Assembly: GCA_020632715.1 (NCBI GenBank)
Contig: JACKFA010000005.1
Location: 372,001 to 436,000, forward strand
Length of the DNA stretch: 64,000 nucleotides
Direction of reading: 5' to 3'
Source: Deltaproteobacteria bacterium
GTDB taxonomy: Bacteria; Myxococcota_A; UBA9042; PHBI01
In this document: piece by piece, positions 28,622 through 37,494 of the stretch
Position numbering within the stretch: the first letter of the stretch is position 1
How the letters are laid out: the number at the start of each line of letters is the position of its first letter
The notes under the pieces: model-generated
Told to the model about the DNA's origin: nothing
What the model saw: the letters and a program-made list of their open reading frames with translations, nothing else
The model's database searches: none
Made by a program: the position numbers and the translations under genes

Positions 28622-28633
28622 ACGTCGTTCACG
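28617..28633. promoter_or_regulatory. Palindrome CGTGAACGTCGTTCACG between two stop codons (dispersed motif, copy 1)
   Basis: 17-bp perfect palindrome around a central T. It contains the TGA of the phosphoesterase gene (28619-28621) and the minus-strand stop of the propeller gene (28629-28631). The 15-bp core GTGAACG-W-CGTTCAC recurs at 30186-30200 and 55771-55785. Confidence 0.6.
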
Positions 28634-30026
28634 GCTTCGGGGTGGCGACGCGGATGAGCTGGAAGGAGCCGGGCTGGTCGGCCTTCACGGAGCGCTCGCG
28701 GAGGACGATGACGTCGCCCGCGCCGCCCATGAGGTCGGTGCCCTCGGGGAGCGTGGCGAGGCGCGCGCCGTCCCGGCCATAGAGGACGGCCGCGCCGTCG
28801 TCGGTGCCGCCCGCCGCGGCCGGGGTCACCATCCCGGGGTAGCCGGGCCCCGAGACGTCGCTCACGACGTCGCCGGCAGCGTCGTAGGTGCGGAGGCGCC
28901 CCGGGGAGGCGAGCACGACGCCGGCGCCGTCCCGCGTCAGCGCGGAATGGGGCGGCAGGGTGACGGTTACGACGCGCCCGGCGGCGGCGGCGAGCGCGAC
29001 CTGGAGGGGCTTGTCGTAGGCGTAGGCCAGGGTGTCGCCGCGGCCGCCGAGGGCGACGACGCGGTCGGCGCCGGCGGCTGGGGCGCGCCAGCGCTCGCGG
29101 CCGGTCGCGAGCTCGCGGCAGGTGACGTGGTCGTCGACGAGCACGGCGAGCGCGGCGCCGTCGGGGAGGAGGTCGCCGTTGAAGGGGGTGTCGGCGGCGC
29201 TCGGGGCGACCTTCCAGACGAGCTCGCCGGTGGCGGCGGCGACGGCGCCGGCCGCGCGGGTCGACTCGGAGAGGACCCAGGCGGCGCCGGCGTCGGCGGT
29301 CATGCCGCCGGCGGTGAGGCCGTCGGCGACGAGCTCGTTCGTGCGCCAGGCGACCTCGCCCGAGCGCGGGTCGACGGCGGCCAGCATGGCGACGGCGGTG
29401 ACGAGGCCGCGGCGGTCGCTCTGGTGGTCCTCGACGGCGACGACGGCGCGGGCGCCCGCGCGCCCGAAGAGGAAGCGGGCGGAGTGGAGCCAGTGGGTGG
29501 TGTGGGGCTCGGAGAGGTCCTCGTACATGTGGACCTCGGTGGCGCGGAAGTAGGCGCCGGTCGCGACCCTCGGGGCGAGCGAGACGAGCCAGAGGCCGGT
29601 CTCGGCGCTGATGGCGCCCTGGGGGCCGTCGGCCATGAGGACGCGGCCGGCGTCGTTGTGGACGGTCTCGCCGCGGCGGAGGGCGCGTCCGGTGCGCGGG
29701 TCGAGCTCGACGAGGGTGGGGCCGGCCCAGAGGAAGAGGCGGCCGTCGACGAGGGCGAGGGTGTGGTAGCCGCGCGACTCGTCGGGGGTGAGGACGGCGC
29801 GGCGGTAGCGGCGGCGGCCGGTGGCGAGGTCGACGCCGGTGACGTGGCGGAGGTCGGCGTCGAGGACGACGGCGAGGCCGTCGACGAGGAGGACCTGCCA
29901 GGCGCGGGCCTCGAAGAAGGGGGCGGGGAGCGCGCGCGCGGCGGGCGCGGGCGAGGGCGCGGCGGCGCGGGTGGCCGGCGCGAAGAGGGCGGCGGCGGCG
30001 ACGGCGGCGAGGGCGTAACGGAGCAT
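28629..30026 (-). CDS. Secreted PQQ-type beta-propeller protein, 465 aa
   Basis: Signal peptide MLRYALAAVAAAALFAPATRA, cleaved at AAA. The rest is made of propeller-blade repeats of the PQQ/WD type (VTGVDLATGRRRYRR, LVELDPRTGRALRRG, LAAVDPRSGEVAWRTNEL, VAAATGELVWKV, CRELATGRERWRAP), about seven in number. This is typical of BamB-like or outer-surface binding proteins; no metal or catalytic residues are seen. -10-like CATACT lies only 6 nt upstream of the ATG. It faces the phosphoesterase gene at a palindrome. Confidence 0.8.
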   Translation of the reverse strand: MLRYALAAVAAAALFAPATRAAAPSPAPAARALPAPFFEARAWQVLLVDGLAVVLDADLRHVTGVDLATGRRRYRRAVLTPDESRGYHTLALVDGRLFLWAGPTLVELDPRTGRALRRGETVHNDAGRVLMADGPQGAISAETGLWLVSLAPRVATGAYFRATEVHMYEDLSEPHTTHWLHSARFLFGRAGARAVVAVEDHQSDRRGLVTAVAMLAAVDPRSGEVAWRTNELVADGLTAGGMTADAGAAWVLSESTRAAGAVAAATGELVWKVAPSAADTPFNGDLLPDGAALAVLVDDHVTCRELATGRERWRAPAAGADRVVALGGRGDTLAYAYDKPLQVALAAAAGRVVTVTLPPHSALTRDGAGVVLASPGRLRTYDAAGDVVSDVSGPGYPGMVTPAAAGGTDDGAAVLYGRDGARLATLPEGTDLMGGAGDVIVLRERSVKADQPGSFQLIRVATPKP

Positions 30027-30247
30027 GGCGAGAGTATGACCCGCGACGGGCGCGGGCGGGGAAGGACCGGACGGCCGGCGACGGTGAACAGGCCGAGAAG
30101 AGCGAGCTCGGCGGGGTCATCGCCTTCTCCGACGGCGACTGCCCGGGCGGCTGCCCGGCGGAGCCGACGACGCCGTGACGCCGCGGTGAACGACGTTCAC
30201 GAGCATCGTCGGCCCGCGCGGTCGTTGCGGCGCGCGGCGCCGCAGGA
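30027..30247. other. Spacer with palindrome copy 2 and a possible gene remnant
   Basis: From 30062 to 30178 a plus-strand frame reads as protein-like and ends with a stop (GGVIAFSDGDCPGGCPAEPTTP), but has no start codon; it may be the tail of a lost gene. The 15-bp palindrome lies just after it. Nothing else coding is visible. Confidence 0.35.
30186..30200. promoter_or_regulatory. Palindrome GTGAACGACGTTCAC (dispersed motif, copy 2)
   Basis: Perfect 7-bp arms around a central A. It lies 48 bp downstream of the stop of the minus-strand lipoprotein gene (30248) and about 160 bp upstream of the propeller gene start. With the copy at 28617 it brackets the propeller gene and the remnant. Confidence 0.6.
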
Positions 30248-30772
30248 TCAGTGGTCGACGACGAGCTCGAAGCCACCGACCTCACAGACCGGCCCGCAGC
30301 CGGGGCCGTTCGGGGTCGTCGTCGTGTAGGTCGCGTCGTACTCCTCGCTGAGCACGAGGTCGTTGTCGCGCGCGAGGATGACGTTCGCGTGCGACGGCGT
30401 GAACCCGGGCCACGTGAGCCCGCGCGCGCCGACGCGGCAGGCCGGCTGCTCGCCCGCGACCGGGAACGTGAAGTCGCACTGCCGCGCGCCCTCGGGGACC
30501 GCGAGCACCGTGATCCGGTAGGTCCCGGCGGGCGGATCGCCCCCCGCGCCGTCGGAGAGCTCGATGGTGAGCCCGTCCTCGGGACACGTGGCGCTGCCGC
30601 AGCCGCTCGCCTGCGCGGTGTCGTTGCCGCCACCGCCGACGTCGCCGCCGAGCGTGTCGGTCGCGACCGCGCCGCCGCCGCCGCCGCTGTCGCACGCGGG
30701 CGCGGCCGAGAGCGCGCAGAGCGTGAGCCCGGCGCCGACGAGGGAAGCGAAACGATTCCTTGGGTCGATCAT
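30248..30772 (-). CDS. Small secreted lipoprotein, 174 aa
   Basis: CAGGAGACAGCAGC precedes the ATG. Signal peptide with LSAAPAC lipobox, then a Gly/Asp/Thr-rich linker (GGGGGAVATDTLGGDVGGGG). The folded part contains cysteine pairs (GCGSATC, QCDFTF...PACRV, GPGCGPVCE) and short beta segments (YRITVLAVPEGARQ). No recognised family. It follows the lone receiver gene by 23 nt on the same strand and may be co-transcribed with it. Confidence 0.7.
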   Translation of the reverse strand: MIDPRNRFASLVGAGLTLCALSAAPACDSGGGGGAVATDTLGGDVGGGGNDTAQASGCGSATCPEDGLTIELSDGAGGDPPAGTYRITVLAVPEGARQCDFTFPVAGEQPACRVGARGLTWPGFTPSHANVILARDNDLVLSEEYDATYTTTTPNGPGCGPVCEVGGFELVVDH

Positions 30773-30795
30773 GCTGCTGTCTCCTGGTTACGGAG

Positions 30796-31164
30796 TCATC
30801 GTTGGGTGGCGGCGGCCGCGTGGATGGCGTCGACGAGCGCCCTCGGCGCGCCGCCCTTGCTGACGAACGAGGCCGCGCCCGCCGCGAGCACGCGCGCCTC
30901 GTACTGCTCGCGGGGGAGCATCGAGTGCACGACGACGACGAGGCCCGGCCACGCCGCCCCCGCGCGGCGCAGCACCTCGAACCCCGAGAGGCCGTCCATG
31001 GCGAGGTCGAGGACGAGGACGTCCGCGTCGCCGAGGGCGGCGTCCGCGAGGGCCTGCCCGCCCGACGCGGCCTCGCCGACGACGGTCAGGCCGAAGTCTC
31101 CGAGCGTCTCCCGCACGACGCGCCTGAGCGCGGCGTGGTCGTCGACGATGAACACGCGGGTCAC
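30796..31164 (-). CDS. Stand-alone response-regulator receiver domain, 122 aa
   Basis: GTG start gives MTRVFIVDDHAALRR. The receiver has the acidic pair Asp8/Asp9, phosphoacceptor Asp53 (VLVLDLAMDG), Ser in VVHSMLP and Lys in FVSKGG. The VDDHAALRR..RE and Lys-Gly-Gly features are of the NarL/LuxR-type receiver, but the DNA-binding domain is absent, so it is a single-domain protein. No histidine kinase is nearby. It may relay phosphate or act on protein partners. It lies between two lipoproteins on one strand. Confidence 0.88.
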   Translation of the reverse strand: MTRVFIVDDHAALRRVVRETLGDFGLTVVGEAASGGQALADAALGDADVLVLDLAMDGLSGFEVLRRAGAAWPGLVVVVHSMLPREQYEARVLAAGAASFVSKGGAPRALVDAIHAAAATQR

Positions 31165-31230
31165 GGGTCGTCTCCGGTCACGGGGAGGCGCGGGAGCGCG
31201 GCGCGCGGCCACGCCCCCGCCACGCGGGCA

Positions 31231-33886
31231 TCACTCGTTGACGCGGATGAAGTTGATCCTGGCGCGCCCTCCGGCCGCGTTGGTGAAGTCGAGGCGCAGC
31301 CCGCGGATGGTCCCGGTCCAGCCCGCGTTCGAGCCCATGTCGAAGTAGTACGGGCGGTTCGCCGTGTCGGTCGTGAGCGGCAGCCGGACCGAGCGCTCCT
31401 CCGCCGGCCCCTCGCCGGCGCGCCAGAAGAAGAGCTGCGCCTCGGTGCCGGGCGTCTCGTTCATCATCGACACCTCGATCTGCGTGTAGCTCGCGTCGAG
31501 GGCGAGGTTGGTCGGCCCGTCGAGCCACGGGTCGCCCTCGGTGGGCTCGAGGACGAGGCCGTAGCCGCCGTTGTCCCGCATCGTCACGCCCTTCGGGTTC
31601 CAGCCCTCCATCTCCGTGCCCACGAAGCTCCACCCCATCGCCGTGGGCTTCCGCCGCGGCTCGACGCACACCCAGGCGGCGTCGTCGTCGTTCACGTACA
31701 TGCCGAGCAGCCGGCCGAACGGGCACTCGCCGAGGGCGGTCGGGCCCCAGTCCGACTCGTTGCCGAGCTGCACCGACACGCCGCGGTAGCCGCCGGGCGC
31801 GGTCCCGTTGGCGACGAACCAGCGCGCGTCGGCGTACGCGTCGGCGGCGCAGAGCCAGAAGCCGTTGCTCTGGAAGTCCCGGAGCACCACGGTGTAGCCC
31901 GGGTCGCACGTGTCCCAGCCGGCGCCGCCCAGCGACGCGTCCCCCGGGAGCTGCCAGCGGGTCGCGGCGTCCGCTCGCACCACGGCGAGCTGCGCGGCAG
32001 GCCCCGTGACGCCGCAGCCGTCGAGGATCTCGGCGCTGACGCCCCTGAGACCCGTGGCCCCGTCCGGGTAGCCGCCAGCACCTCCGAGGCCGCCCCCCGA
32101 CGGGACCCCGAACTCGGCCTTCCCCGCGAGCCGCTCGGCCGACGTCATGGCTGGGTCGGCGTCGGAGCTCGGCAGCGCGACCGTCGAGTCGCACAGGACG
32201 AGGCCGATGCTCGCGCCGCCCATGCCGCCGCCGCCGCCGCCGCCGCCCGTGCCGCCGCTGCTGCCGCGGCCGCCGGTCCCGCTGGCGAGGCCGCTGTGCG
32301 CGAAGGTGCCGCCGGAGCCCGCGCCGCCGGCGCCGCTCCCGAGCGTCGAGCCGCCGGCCCCGCCTGGGGCCGCCCGCGCCCCCATCACCGCCCGCGCCGC
32401 CGCCCTGGGTGACGAAGCGGCAGTCTTCGATGACGAGGTCGGCCGTGTCCCTCACGAGCACCGCGATCGAGGCGCCGCCGTCGCTCCCGCCCTGCCCGGG
32501 GAGGCCACCGCAGCCGCCGCCCGAGCCGCTGCCGCCGCCACCACCGTCACCGCCACCGGGGATCGTGTCCGCGTCACCGGAGCCGCCCCCGCCGCCGCCG
32601 GCGCCCGGGAAGCCGTTGACGCCGACCGCGCCGGCCTCACCGTGCCCGGAGGCCCAGATCGCGGCGCCGTCGACGAGGCCGGCGAAGGCGCTGACCCTGA
32701 TGGGGGCGCCGTCGCCGCGCGCCACGAAGCGCGAGCAGCTGCCGCCGGTCCCGCCGGGAGTGCCATCGGTGTCGTCGATGGGCCAGTTGTCCCAGTTGCT
32801 CCCGGCGCTCCCGCCGCCGATCCCGCACCCGGGCACGCCGTCTCCGGCCTGCGGCGCGCTCCCGGAGCCGGTCCCGGCGGTGGCCCGGGAGTTGTCGAAG
32901 CCGCCGTTGCCGCCGCGCGCCCCGGCCGGGGCGTTGGGTCCGGCCTCGCAGATCTGCTCCACGCCGACGGCGCCGGCGCGGTTCGTCGCGCTGATGCCGA
33001 AGGTCCCCTCGCGCCCGGCGGGGCCGTTGTCACCCTGGGCGCCACCGTTGCCCCGGGCGGTGACGACGTCGACGTGGCGGAGCACGACACCGGGGGCGTC
33101 GTCGAGCCGGATCCCGACGAGGCTCAGGCCGGCCGCGTCGGACGGGGCCTCGGAGAGGTCGACGAGCAGGCGGTCGATGACGGTCGGCTCGGTGAGGTCC
33201 GCGCCGTCGACGACCACGGCCATGAGCTGGTTCCCCGCGCCGACGACGACGCTGCCCGACACGGCGGTGACCGGGTCCTCGCCGCGCGCCCAGCCGTCCG
33301 CCTGGTCGTAGCCGCCGTAGATCGAGACGCCGTCGTGGAGGGTCACGGGCTGCGCGAAGTCGCCCGTGGCGAGGGCGACGTCCTTCTCCTGCGCCGCCGC
33401 GAGGTCGAGGGCGAGGTCGATGCTCTTGCAGGGGGCGGCCATCGTGCCGCACTCGGCGCCGTCGACGCCGTCGGGGGCGACGAAGACGAGCTCGGCGGCG
33501 ACGCCGTCGACGCCGTCGCAGTTGCTGTCGACGAAGTCGTCGTCGGGCTCGTCGGGGTCGCCGCTGATGTCGCGGTGGTCGCACACGAGGTCGCAGGCCG
33601 CGGCGGTGCCGCTGACGACGGTGTCCTCGGTGCAGGGATCGCCGTCGTCGCAGGTGGTGAGCCCCGCGCAGGTGTCGGGCTCGACGGTGTCGGGCGTGAG
33701 CGTGTCGGGCGTGAGCGTGTCGGGCGTGAGCGTGTCGGCGACGGCGGTGTCGCCCTCGACGACGTCGCTCCCGAGCGTGTCGGCGGTGGCCGTATCGGTG
33801 CTCTGGGAGCCCGAGTCGCCGCCGCAGGCCACGAGGCCCGCGACGGCAGCGATCGCGGCGATGTGGGAGAGCTTTCGAGTGAGCAT
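31231..33886 (-). pseudogene. Gly-rich, DUF1565-like parallel beta-helix lipoprotein with one frameshift
   Basis: Signal peptide with VAGLVAC lipobox; an Asp-Thr linker made of DTLTP repeats; a cysteine-rich DGDPCTED block; then the GAECGTMAAPCKSIDLAL... and GVSIYGGYD segments typical of surface parallel beta-helix proteins of Myxococcota. A Gly-rich middle part (GGAGG, GGGGSG) follows. At 32366-32369 a CCCC in the sense strand shifts the frame; deleting one C joins it to the second part (31231-32364), which has ordinary Trp/Tyr-rich strands (WFVANG, SFVGTEMEGWNPKG) and ends FIRVNE. The two pieces together would be 884 aa. Whether the extra base is a sequencing error or real is open. Confidence 0.7.
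33667..33738 (-). repeat. 15-bp tandem repeat coding Asp-Thr-Leu-Thr-Pro
   Basis: GTGTCGGGCGTGAGC (plus strand) repeats three to four times with a 15-bp period in the linker of the beta-helix lipoprotein, giving DTLTP units in the protein. In-frame length variation would change linker length only. Confidence 0.8.
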
Positions 33887-34003
33887 GGTGGTGCCTCGCG
33901 GCGGGGGGAGCCCCGCTTCCGGAGAAGAGCGCGCGCAGGTTCATGGGTTGACCGGTGAGCCCATTGGGCACGCGGCGGGCGCGCGGGACAACGCCGAAGG
34001 CGG

Positions 34004-34017
34004 CAAACAAATGTTTG
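34004..34017. promoter_or_regulatory. Palindrome CAAACA-AA-TGTTTG upstream of the beta-helix lipoprotein
   Basis: Perfect 6-bp arms around AA, 118 bp upstream of the ATG at 33886 and about 190 bp upstream of the divergent ATG at 34209. It is the only AT-rich spot in the 322-bp spacer. A near-identical site lies upstream of the large Asp-rich lipoprotein at 58353-58366. Confidence 0.6.
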
Positions 34018-34208
34018 GGAGGGCCACGGAGCCCGTCCCCGACTGCGTCCTCGGGGGGTGGGAGGGAGCGCGGACGAGCGCGGGGGGGCGTCGCGCGTTC
34101 GCGGCGCCGCGGCCCGTCGCGAAGGGTTCGCGCGCGGCGGCAACCGAAGCACGACCCCGCGCGCGGCGCGCGGTCCCGCGGTTCCGCTCGAGACAGGACG
34201 CGTCCACG

Positions 34209-35147
34209 ATGAGCACGACGGAGATCCCTCGCCCCCTTCGCCTCGGCGTCCTCGCCGCCCTCCTCCCGCTCGCCGCGTGCGGCGGCGGCTCCACGGGCGG
34301 CGGCTCCTACGACTACCAGGTCGTCTCGACCGACCTCGCCGCGCAGGCGCCGCTCGGGCCGCTCGCGACGGGCCTCGAGCTCGACGTCGGCGTCTACACG
34401 ACGGGCGGCGTCCACACGCCGGCCCCCTTCGGCACGGCCCAGACCCACGACGGCGCCATCGCGAGCGTCGCCGCCCGCTCGACCGGCCTCATCACGCTCC
34501 TCGGGCGCCGCGCCGGCGACACCGCGGTCGACGTGATCTCCGGCGCGAGCGTCCAGAGCGTCGACACCTTCCCGATCTCGGTCGCCGACATCGCGCGCGT
34601 CGACCTCGCGCCCCCCGAAGACGCAGCTCCCCCCGTGGTCGTCGCCCAGGGGGGCCTCGTCCGCTTCGGGCTCGCCCTCTCGGACGCCGGCGGCACCCTC
34701 GTGCTCGGCTACGGCGCGATCCCCGTGACCTTCACCCCCGCCGACGCCGGCGCGGCCGTCGCCTCGAAGAGCCTCGGCCTCTACGGCGCGCGCTTCTCGA
34801 AGACCGGCGACGCCACGCTCACCGGCCTCGGCGCGGAGCCGGTCGACGTGACGGTCGTCCCGGCGGACGCCGTGACGGCGCTCACCGTCGCGCCCGAGGC
34901 CACCACGATGAGCCTCGGCGGCCACGTCGTCGTGCGCGTGGAGGGCCGCGACGCGACGGGCGGGCGCGTGTTCGGCCTGACCGACGTCGTCACCGTCGCG
35001 GCGACCACGGCGGCCGTCTGCACGGTGGCGCCGACGCCCACGGCGGGCGACCTCGCGGTGACCGTGTCGGCGCGCGCCCACGGCGCGTGCGAGGTGACGG
35101 CCACGCGCGGCGCCGTCGCGGCGAGCGCGACGATCACCGTGCAGTAG
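34209..35147 (+). CDS. Lipoprotein with Ig-like (Big-type) domains, 312 aa
   Basis: Signal peptide AALLPLAAC. The mature protein comprises about three beta-sandwich modules; the last (residues about 215-312) has strong Big_2/invasin-like character (ALTVAPEATTMSLGGHVVVRVEGRDATGGRV, ARAHGACEVTATRGAVAASATITV). It probably sits on the outer surface or in the periplasm as a structural or binding protein. It is divergent from the beta-helix lipoprotein, separated by 322 bp containing the CAAACA palindrome. Confidence 0.78.
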   Translation: MSTTEIPRPLRLGVLAALLPLAACGGGSTGGGSYDYQVVSTDLAAQAPLGPLATGLELDVGVYTTGGVHTPAPFGTAQTHDGAIASVAARSTGLITLLGRRAGDTAVDVISGASVQSVDTFPISVADIARVDLAPPEDAAPPVVVAQGGLVRFGLALSDAGGTLVLGYGAIPVTFTPADAGAAVASKSLGLYGARFSKTGDATLTGLGAEPVDVTVVPADAVTALTVAPEATTMSLGGHVVVRVEGRDATGGRVFGLTDVVTVAATTAAVCTVAPTPTAGDLAVTVSARAHGACEVTATRGAVAASATITVQ

Positions 35148-35153
35148 CCGCGA

Positions 35154-35723
35154 TCAGCGCGCGCGGGGCGGCGCGGCGGGCAGGTCGAAGCGGTGGTCGC
35201 AGGCGTTGCAGACCATGCCGCGCGGCGCGCCCGTGACCATGTCCGTGTCCTCGGGCTCGGTCTGGAGCGAGCCGCACGCGGGGCACTCGAGGGTGCCGCG
35301 GAGGTGCTCCTTCCCGGGGCCGAGGCGCGCCGAGGAGGTGCCGGTGAGGAGGCCGAGCGGCTCGAAGCCGTCGGCGACGAGGCGCGCGAGGAAGCCGGCG
35401 GCGGCACCCCACGCGAAGGTCTGCCAGCCGAGGACGGCGGTGGCGTCGCCCACGGCGACGGCCCCGATCGCGAGGTCACCCACGACGACCGTCGCGCCGC
35501 AGATGACGCCCACGAGGTCCTTCGCGCGCTCCGCGCCGCCGCGGTCGGCCGCGCGCGCGAGCACGCCCCCGAGGATCCCGGCGGCGACGGCGAGGACCCG
35601 CACGGACCAGCCGCTCTCCATCACGGCGATCGCGTTCAGGACGACGATGGCCAGCGCGCCGACGAGGGCGGCGAGCAGGACGCGCGCGGTCTTCGCGGCG
35701 GGCGGCCCGGGCGGGGTGCTCAT
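35154..35723 (-). CDS. Membrane protein with C-terminal zinc ribbon, 189 aa
   Basis: Four hydrophobic helices lie in residues 12-115 (ARVLLAALVGALAIVVLNAIAV, VLAVAAGILGGVLA, ICGATVVVGDLAIGAVAV, FAWGAAAGFLARLV). The C-terminus has two CxxC knuckles (CPAC at about 150 and CNAC near 175) forming a zinc ribbon in the cytosol or periplasm. Similar small membrane proteins with zinc ribbons are common in this phylum and uncharacterised. The stop is 6 nt from the convergent Ig-like gene. Confidence 0.75.
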   Translation of the reverse strand: MSTPPGPPAAKTARVLLAALVGALAIVVLNAIAVMESGWSVRVLAVAAGILGGVLARAADRGGAERAKDLVGVICGATVVVGDLAIGAVAVGDATAVLGWQTFAWGAAAGFLARLVADGFEPLGLLTGTSSARLGPGKEHLRGTLECPACGSLQTEPEDTDMVTGAPRGMVCNACDHRFDLPAAPPRAR

Positions 35724-35849
35724 GAGCGGCTCCTTCTCGGGGGGGCAGGGTCCCTCCGGGCCGTCATCTTAGCACCGCGGACGCGGGCGCGCCCGAGAGC
35801 GCCTCCCGCGCGGCCGACTCACGTCGCGGCCGCGCGGGAGACAGCGGGA

Positions 35850-36944
35850 TCACGCGCCCGGGATGCAGACGCCGAACGTGCCGACGCCGATCGAGGTGCA
35901 CGTCGCGCCGGAGGCGCAGGTCGAGGGGCTCGCCGCCGTGTCGCAGACGTGGCGGCAGGTGCGCGTGCCCGAGCCGACGCACAGGTTGCCCGGCGCGCAG
36001 TCGTTCAGGAACGTGCAGGTCGTCCCCTCCGCCTTGCCGCCGCTGCCGGCGCAGTCGGTGTTGCCCGAGGCGTCGATGATGTAGCAGCCCTCACCGTTCG
36101 AGCAGTCCTGCGCGAGCACGTTGCAGGCCGTGGGGACGTCGCCGCAGAGCGTCAGGTCCGTGCCGGACAGCGCGATGTTGCAGGGGCGGCTGTCCGGGCA
36201 GGTGTTGTTGGTGGCGTCGCAGAACTGGTAGCACTTGCCGGTCTCGCCGGAGGCGTCGGCCGCGAGGCACGCGCCGTTCGCGCAGAGGGCGTCGGTGCAG
36301 TCGCCGTCGATGGCGACGTTGCCGGCCGGGGCGCAGCCGAGGTTGTTCTGGGCGTCGATGAGCGTGCAGATCTTGCCGCCGTCGCAGCCGGCGTTCGTGA
36401 CCGGATCGCAGTCCGACGGCTCGGGGCCCGACCCCTCGACCGCCATGACCTCGTCCGCGCAGTTCGTGGCGGCGCACTGCGTGTCGAGGGCGCCGGTCGA
36501 CTGGTTCACGCAGCCGTTGTCGTTCAGGCACTGCGCGAGCGCCTGGTAGGCGGCGCGGCAGGCCGTCGTGAGGCCGTTCAGGCAGGTCTGCTGGCAGCTC
36601 GCGTCGGAGCAGCCCTGGAGACACGTGTCGAGGGTGTTGAGCTCCTCGTCCGTGCAGGCGCGCGTCGGCGTCGTCGTGGTGTCCGTCGGGGTCGTCGTGT
36701 CCGTCGGGTTCGTCGTCGACGTGTCCGTCGGGTTCGTCGTCGACGTGTCCGTCGGGTTCGTCGTCGACGTGTCCGTCGGGTTCGTCGTCGTGGCGTCCGT
36801 GCCGCCGACCGTGTCCGTGCCGCCGACGGTGTCGGCGATGACGTCGCCGCCGCCGCCGCCGCCCGAGTCACCGCACGCCGTGAACACCCCCCCGAGCACC
36901 ATCAGCGCCGCCGTCGCAGCGCTCGCGAACATCGCCTTCCTCAT
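35850..36944 (-). CDS. Cysteine-rich lipoprotein with Thr-Asn-Pro repeat linker, 364 aa
   Basis: Signal peptide with GGVFTAC lipobox. After a Gly/Asp/Thr stretch there are four copies of TSTTNPTD. The body is cysteine-rich: CLQGCSDASCQQTC and later repeated units like GDCTDALCANGACLA, KCYQFCDATNNTCPD, NLCVGSGTRTCRHVC, each 35-45 residues. About 30 cysteines would give many disulphides. This is a typical myxobacterial exported protein; function is unknown. The repeat is 24 bp at DNA level. Confidence 0.78.
   Translation of the reverse strand: MRKAMFASAATAALMVLGGVFTACGDSGGGGGGDVIADTVGGTDTVGGTDATTTNPTDTSTTNPTDTSTTNPTDTSTTNPTDTTTPTDTTTTPTRACTDEELNTLDTCLQGCSDASCQQTCLNGLTTACRAAYQALAQCLNDNGCVNQSTGALDTQCAATNCADEVMAVEGSGPEPSDCDPVTNAGCDGGKICTLIDAQNNLGCAPAGNVAIDGDCTDALCANGACLAADASGETGKCYQFCDATNNTCPDSRPCNIALSGTDLTLCGDVPTACNVLAQDCSNGEGCYIIDASGNTDCAGSGGKAEGTTCTFLNDCAPGNLCVGSGTRTCRHVCDTAASPSTCASGATCTSIGVGTFGVCIPGA
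36697..36792 (-). repeat. 24-bp in-frame tandem repeat, four copies
   Basis: Units start at 36697, 36721, 36745 and 36769 (GTGTCCGTCGGGTTCGTC then GTCGAC), an exact 24-bp period, the last unit incomplete. They code eight-residue linker repeats in the cysteine-rich lipoprotein. Confidence 0.85.
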
Positions 36945-37494
36945 CCCCGTACCCTCTCTCGTGACACGCCGTCGTCGCGCGTGGTTGTCGTGTGGTTCTT
37001 CGACCGCGGCGCGGCCAGGCGGTCGGCGGCGGCGAGGCAGCAAACCACGTCAATCGGCGCCTCACGTCAAGGATTTCGTGAGCCAGCGCCACCCCGACGC
37101 GCCGCCCGATGGAGATCCGGCGCGCCGGGGCGCCGACGGCGGGCCGCGCGGCGTCGCCGCGGCGCGAGCGTTCGTTTTTCGGAAGCGCCGGCCCCCCACG
37201 CGCCCGCCGTCACCCGGGGCGAGTGGACGCGACCGACCGATCGCCGCCGCGCCCGATCCGCGGCGACCGGATCTGATCTGTGCGGGAAGGCCCAGAGCCG
37301 CGACCCAGTGTTCTCACATTGAGAATCGACCGACCCGCGGCGAGGTCGCCGCCCTCGGGAGGACATCGCGCCGGCCGGGCTCCCCGGTCGGTTTCACGCG
37401 GCGATGACCGGATCGGCCCCTCAAATAGCGCTGGAGAAGCTGGAGCTCGCTGCCGATCCTGCCCTGGAATCGCAGCTCGCGCCCCAGGCTGCCC
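36945..37494. other. 550-bp spacer with palindrome, no gene seen
   Basis: No protein-like frame is present. TTCTCA-CAT-TGAGAA (37311-37325) is a perfect 6-bp-arm palindrome and TCAAATAGC (about 37421) is a possible -10 region for the pseudokinase gene. The left part carries the promoter of the minus-strand cysteine-rich lipoprotein. Confidence 0.5.
37311..37325. promoter_or_regulatory. Palindrome TTCTCACATTGAGAA upstream of the pseudokinase/receptor operon
   Basis: Perfect arms TTCTCA/TGAGAA around CAT, about 170 bp upstream of the ATG at 37495 and in an AT-richer patch. A regulator operator for the TonB-receptor operon is plausible but unproven. Confidence 0.45.

Noticed and set aside
28617..30200. 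GTGAACGWCGTTCAC palindromes as ordinary intrinsic terminators
   Set aside because: The arms have a 1-nt loop and no following T run, so a hairpin would be strained; an operator or other DNA-level role fits better, though a role at gene ends is not excluded.
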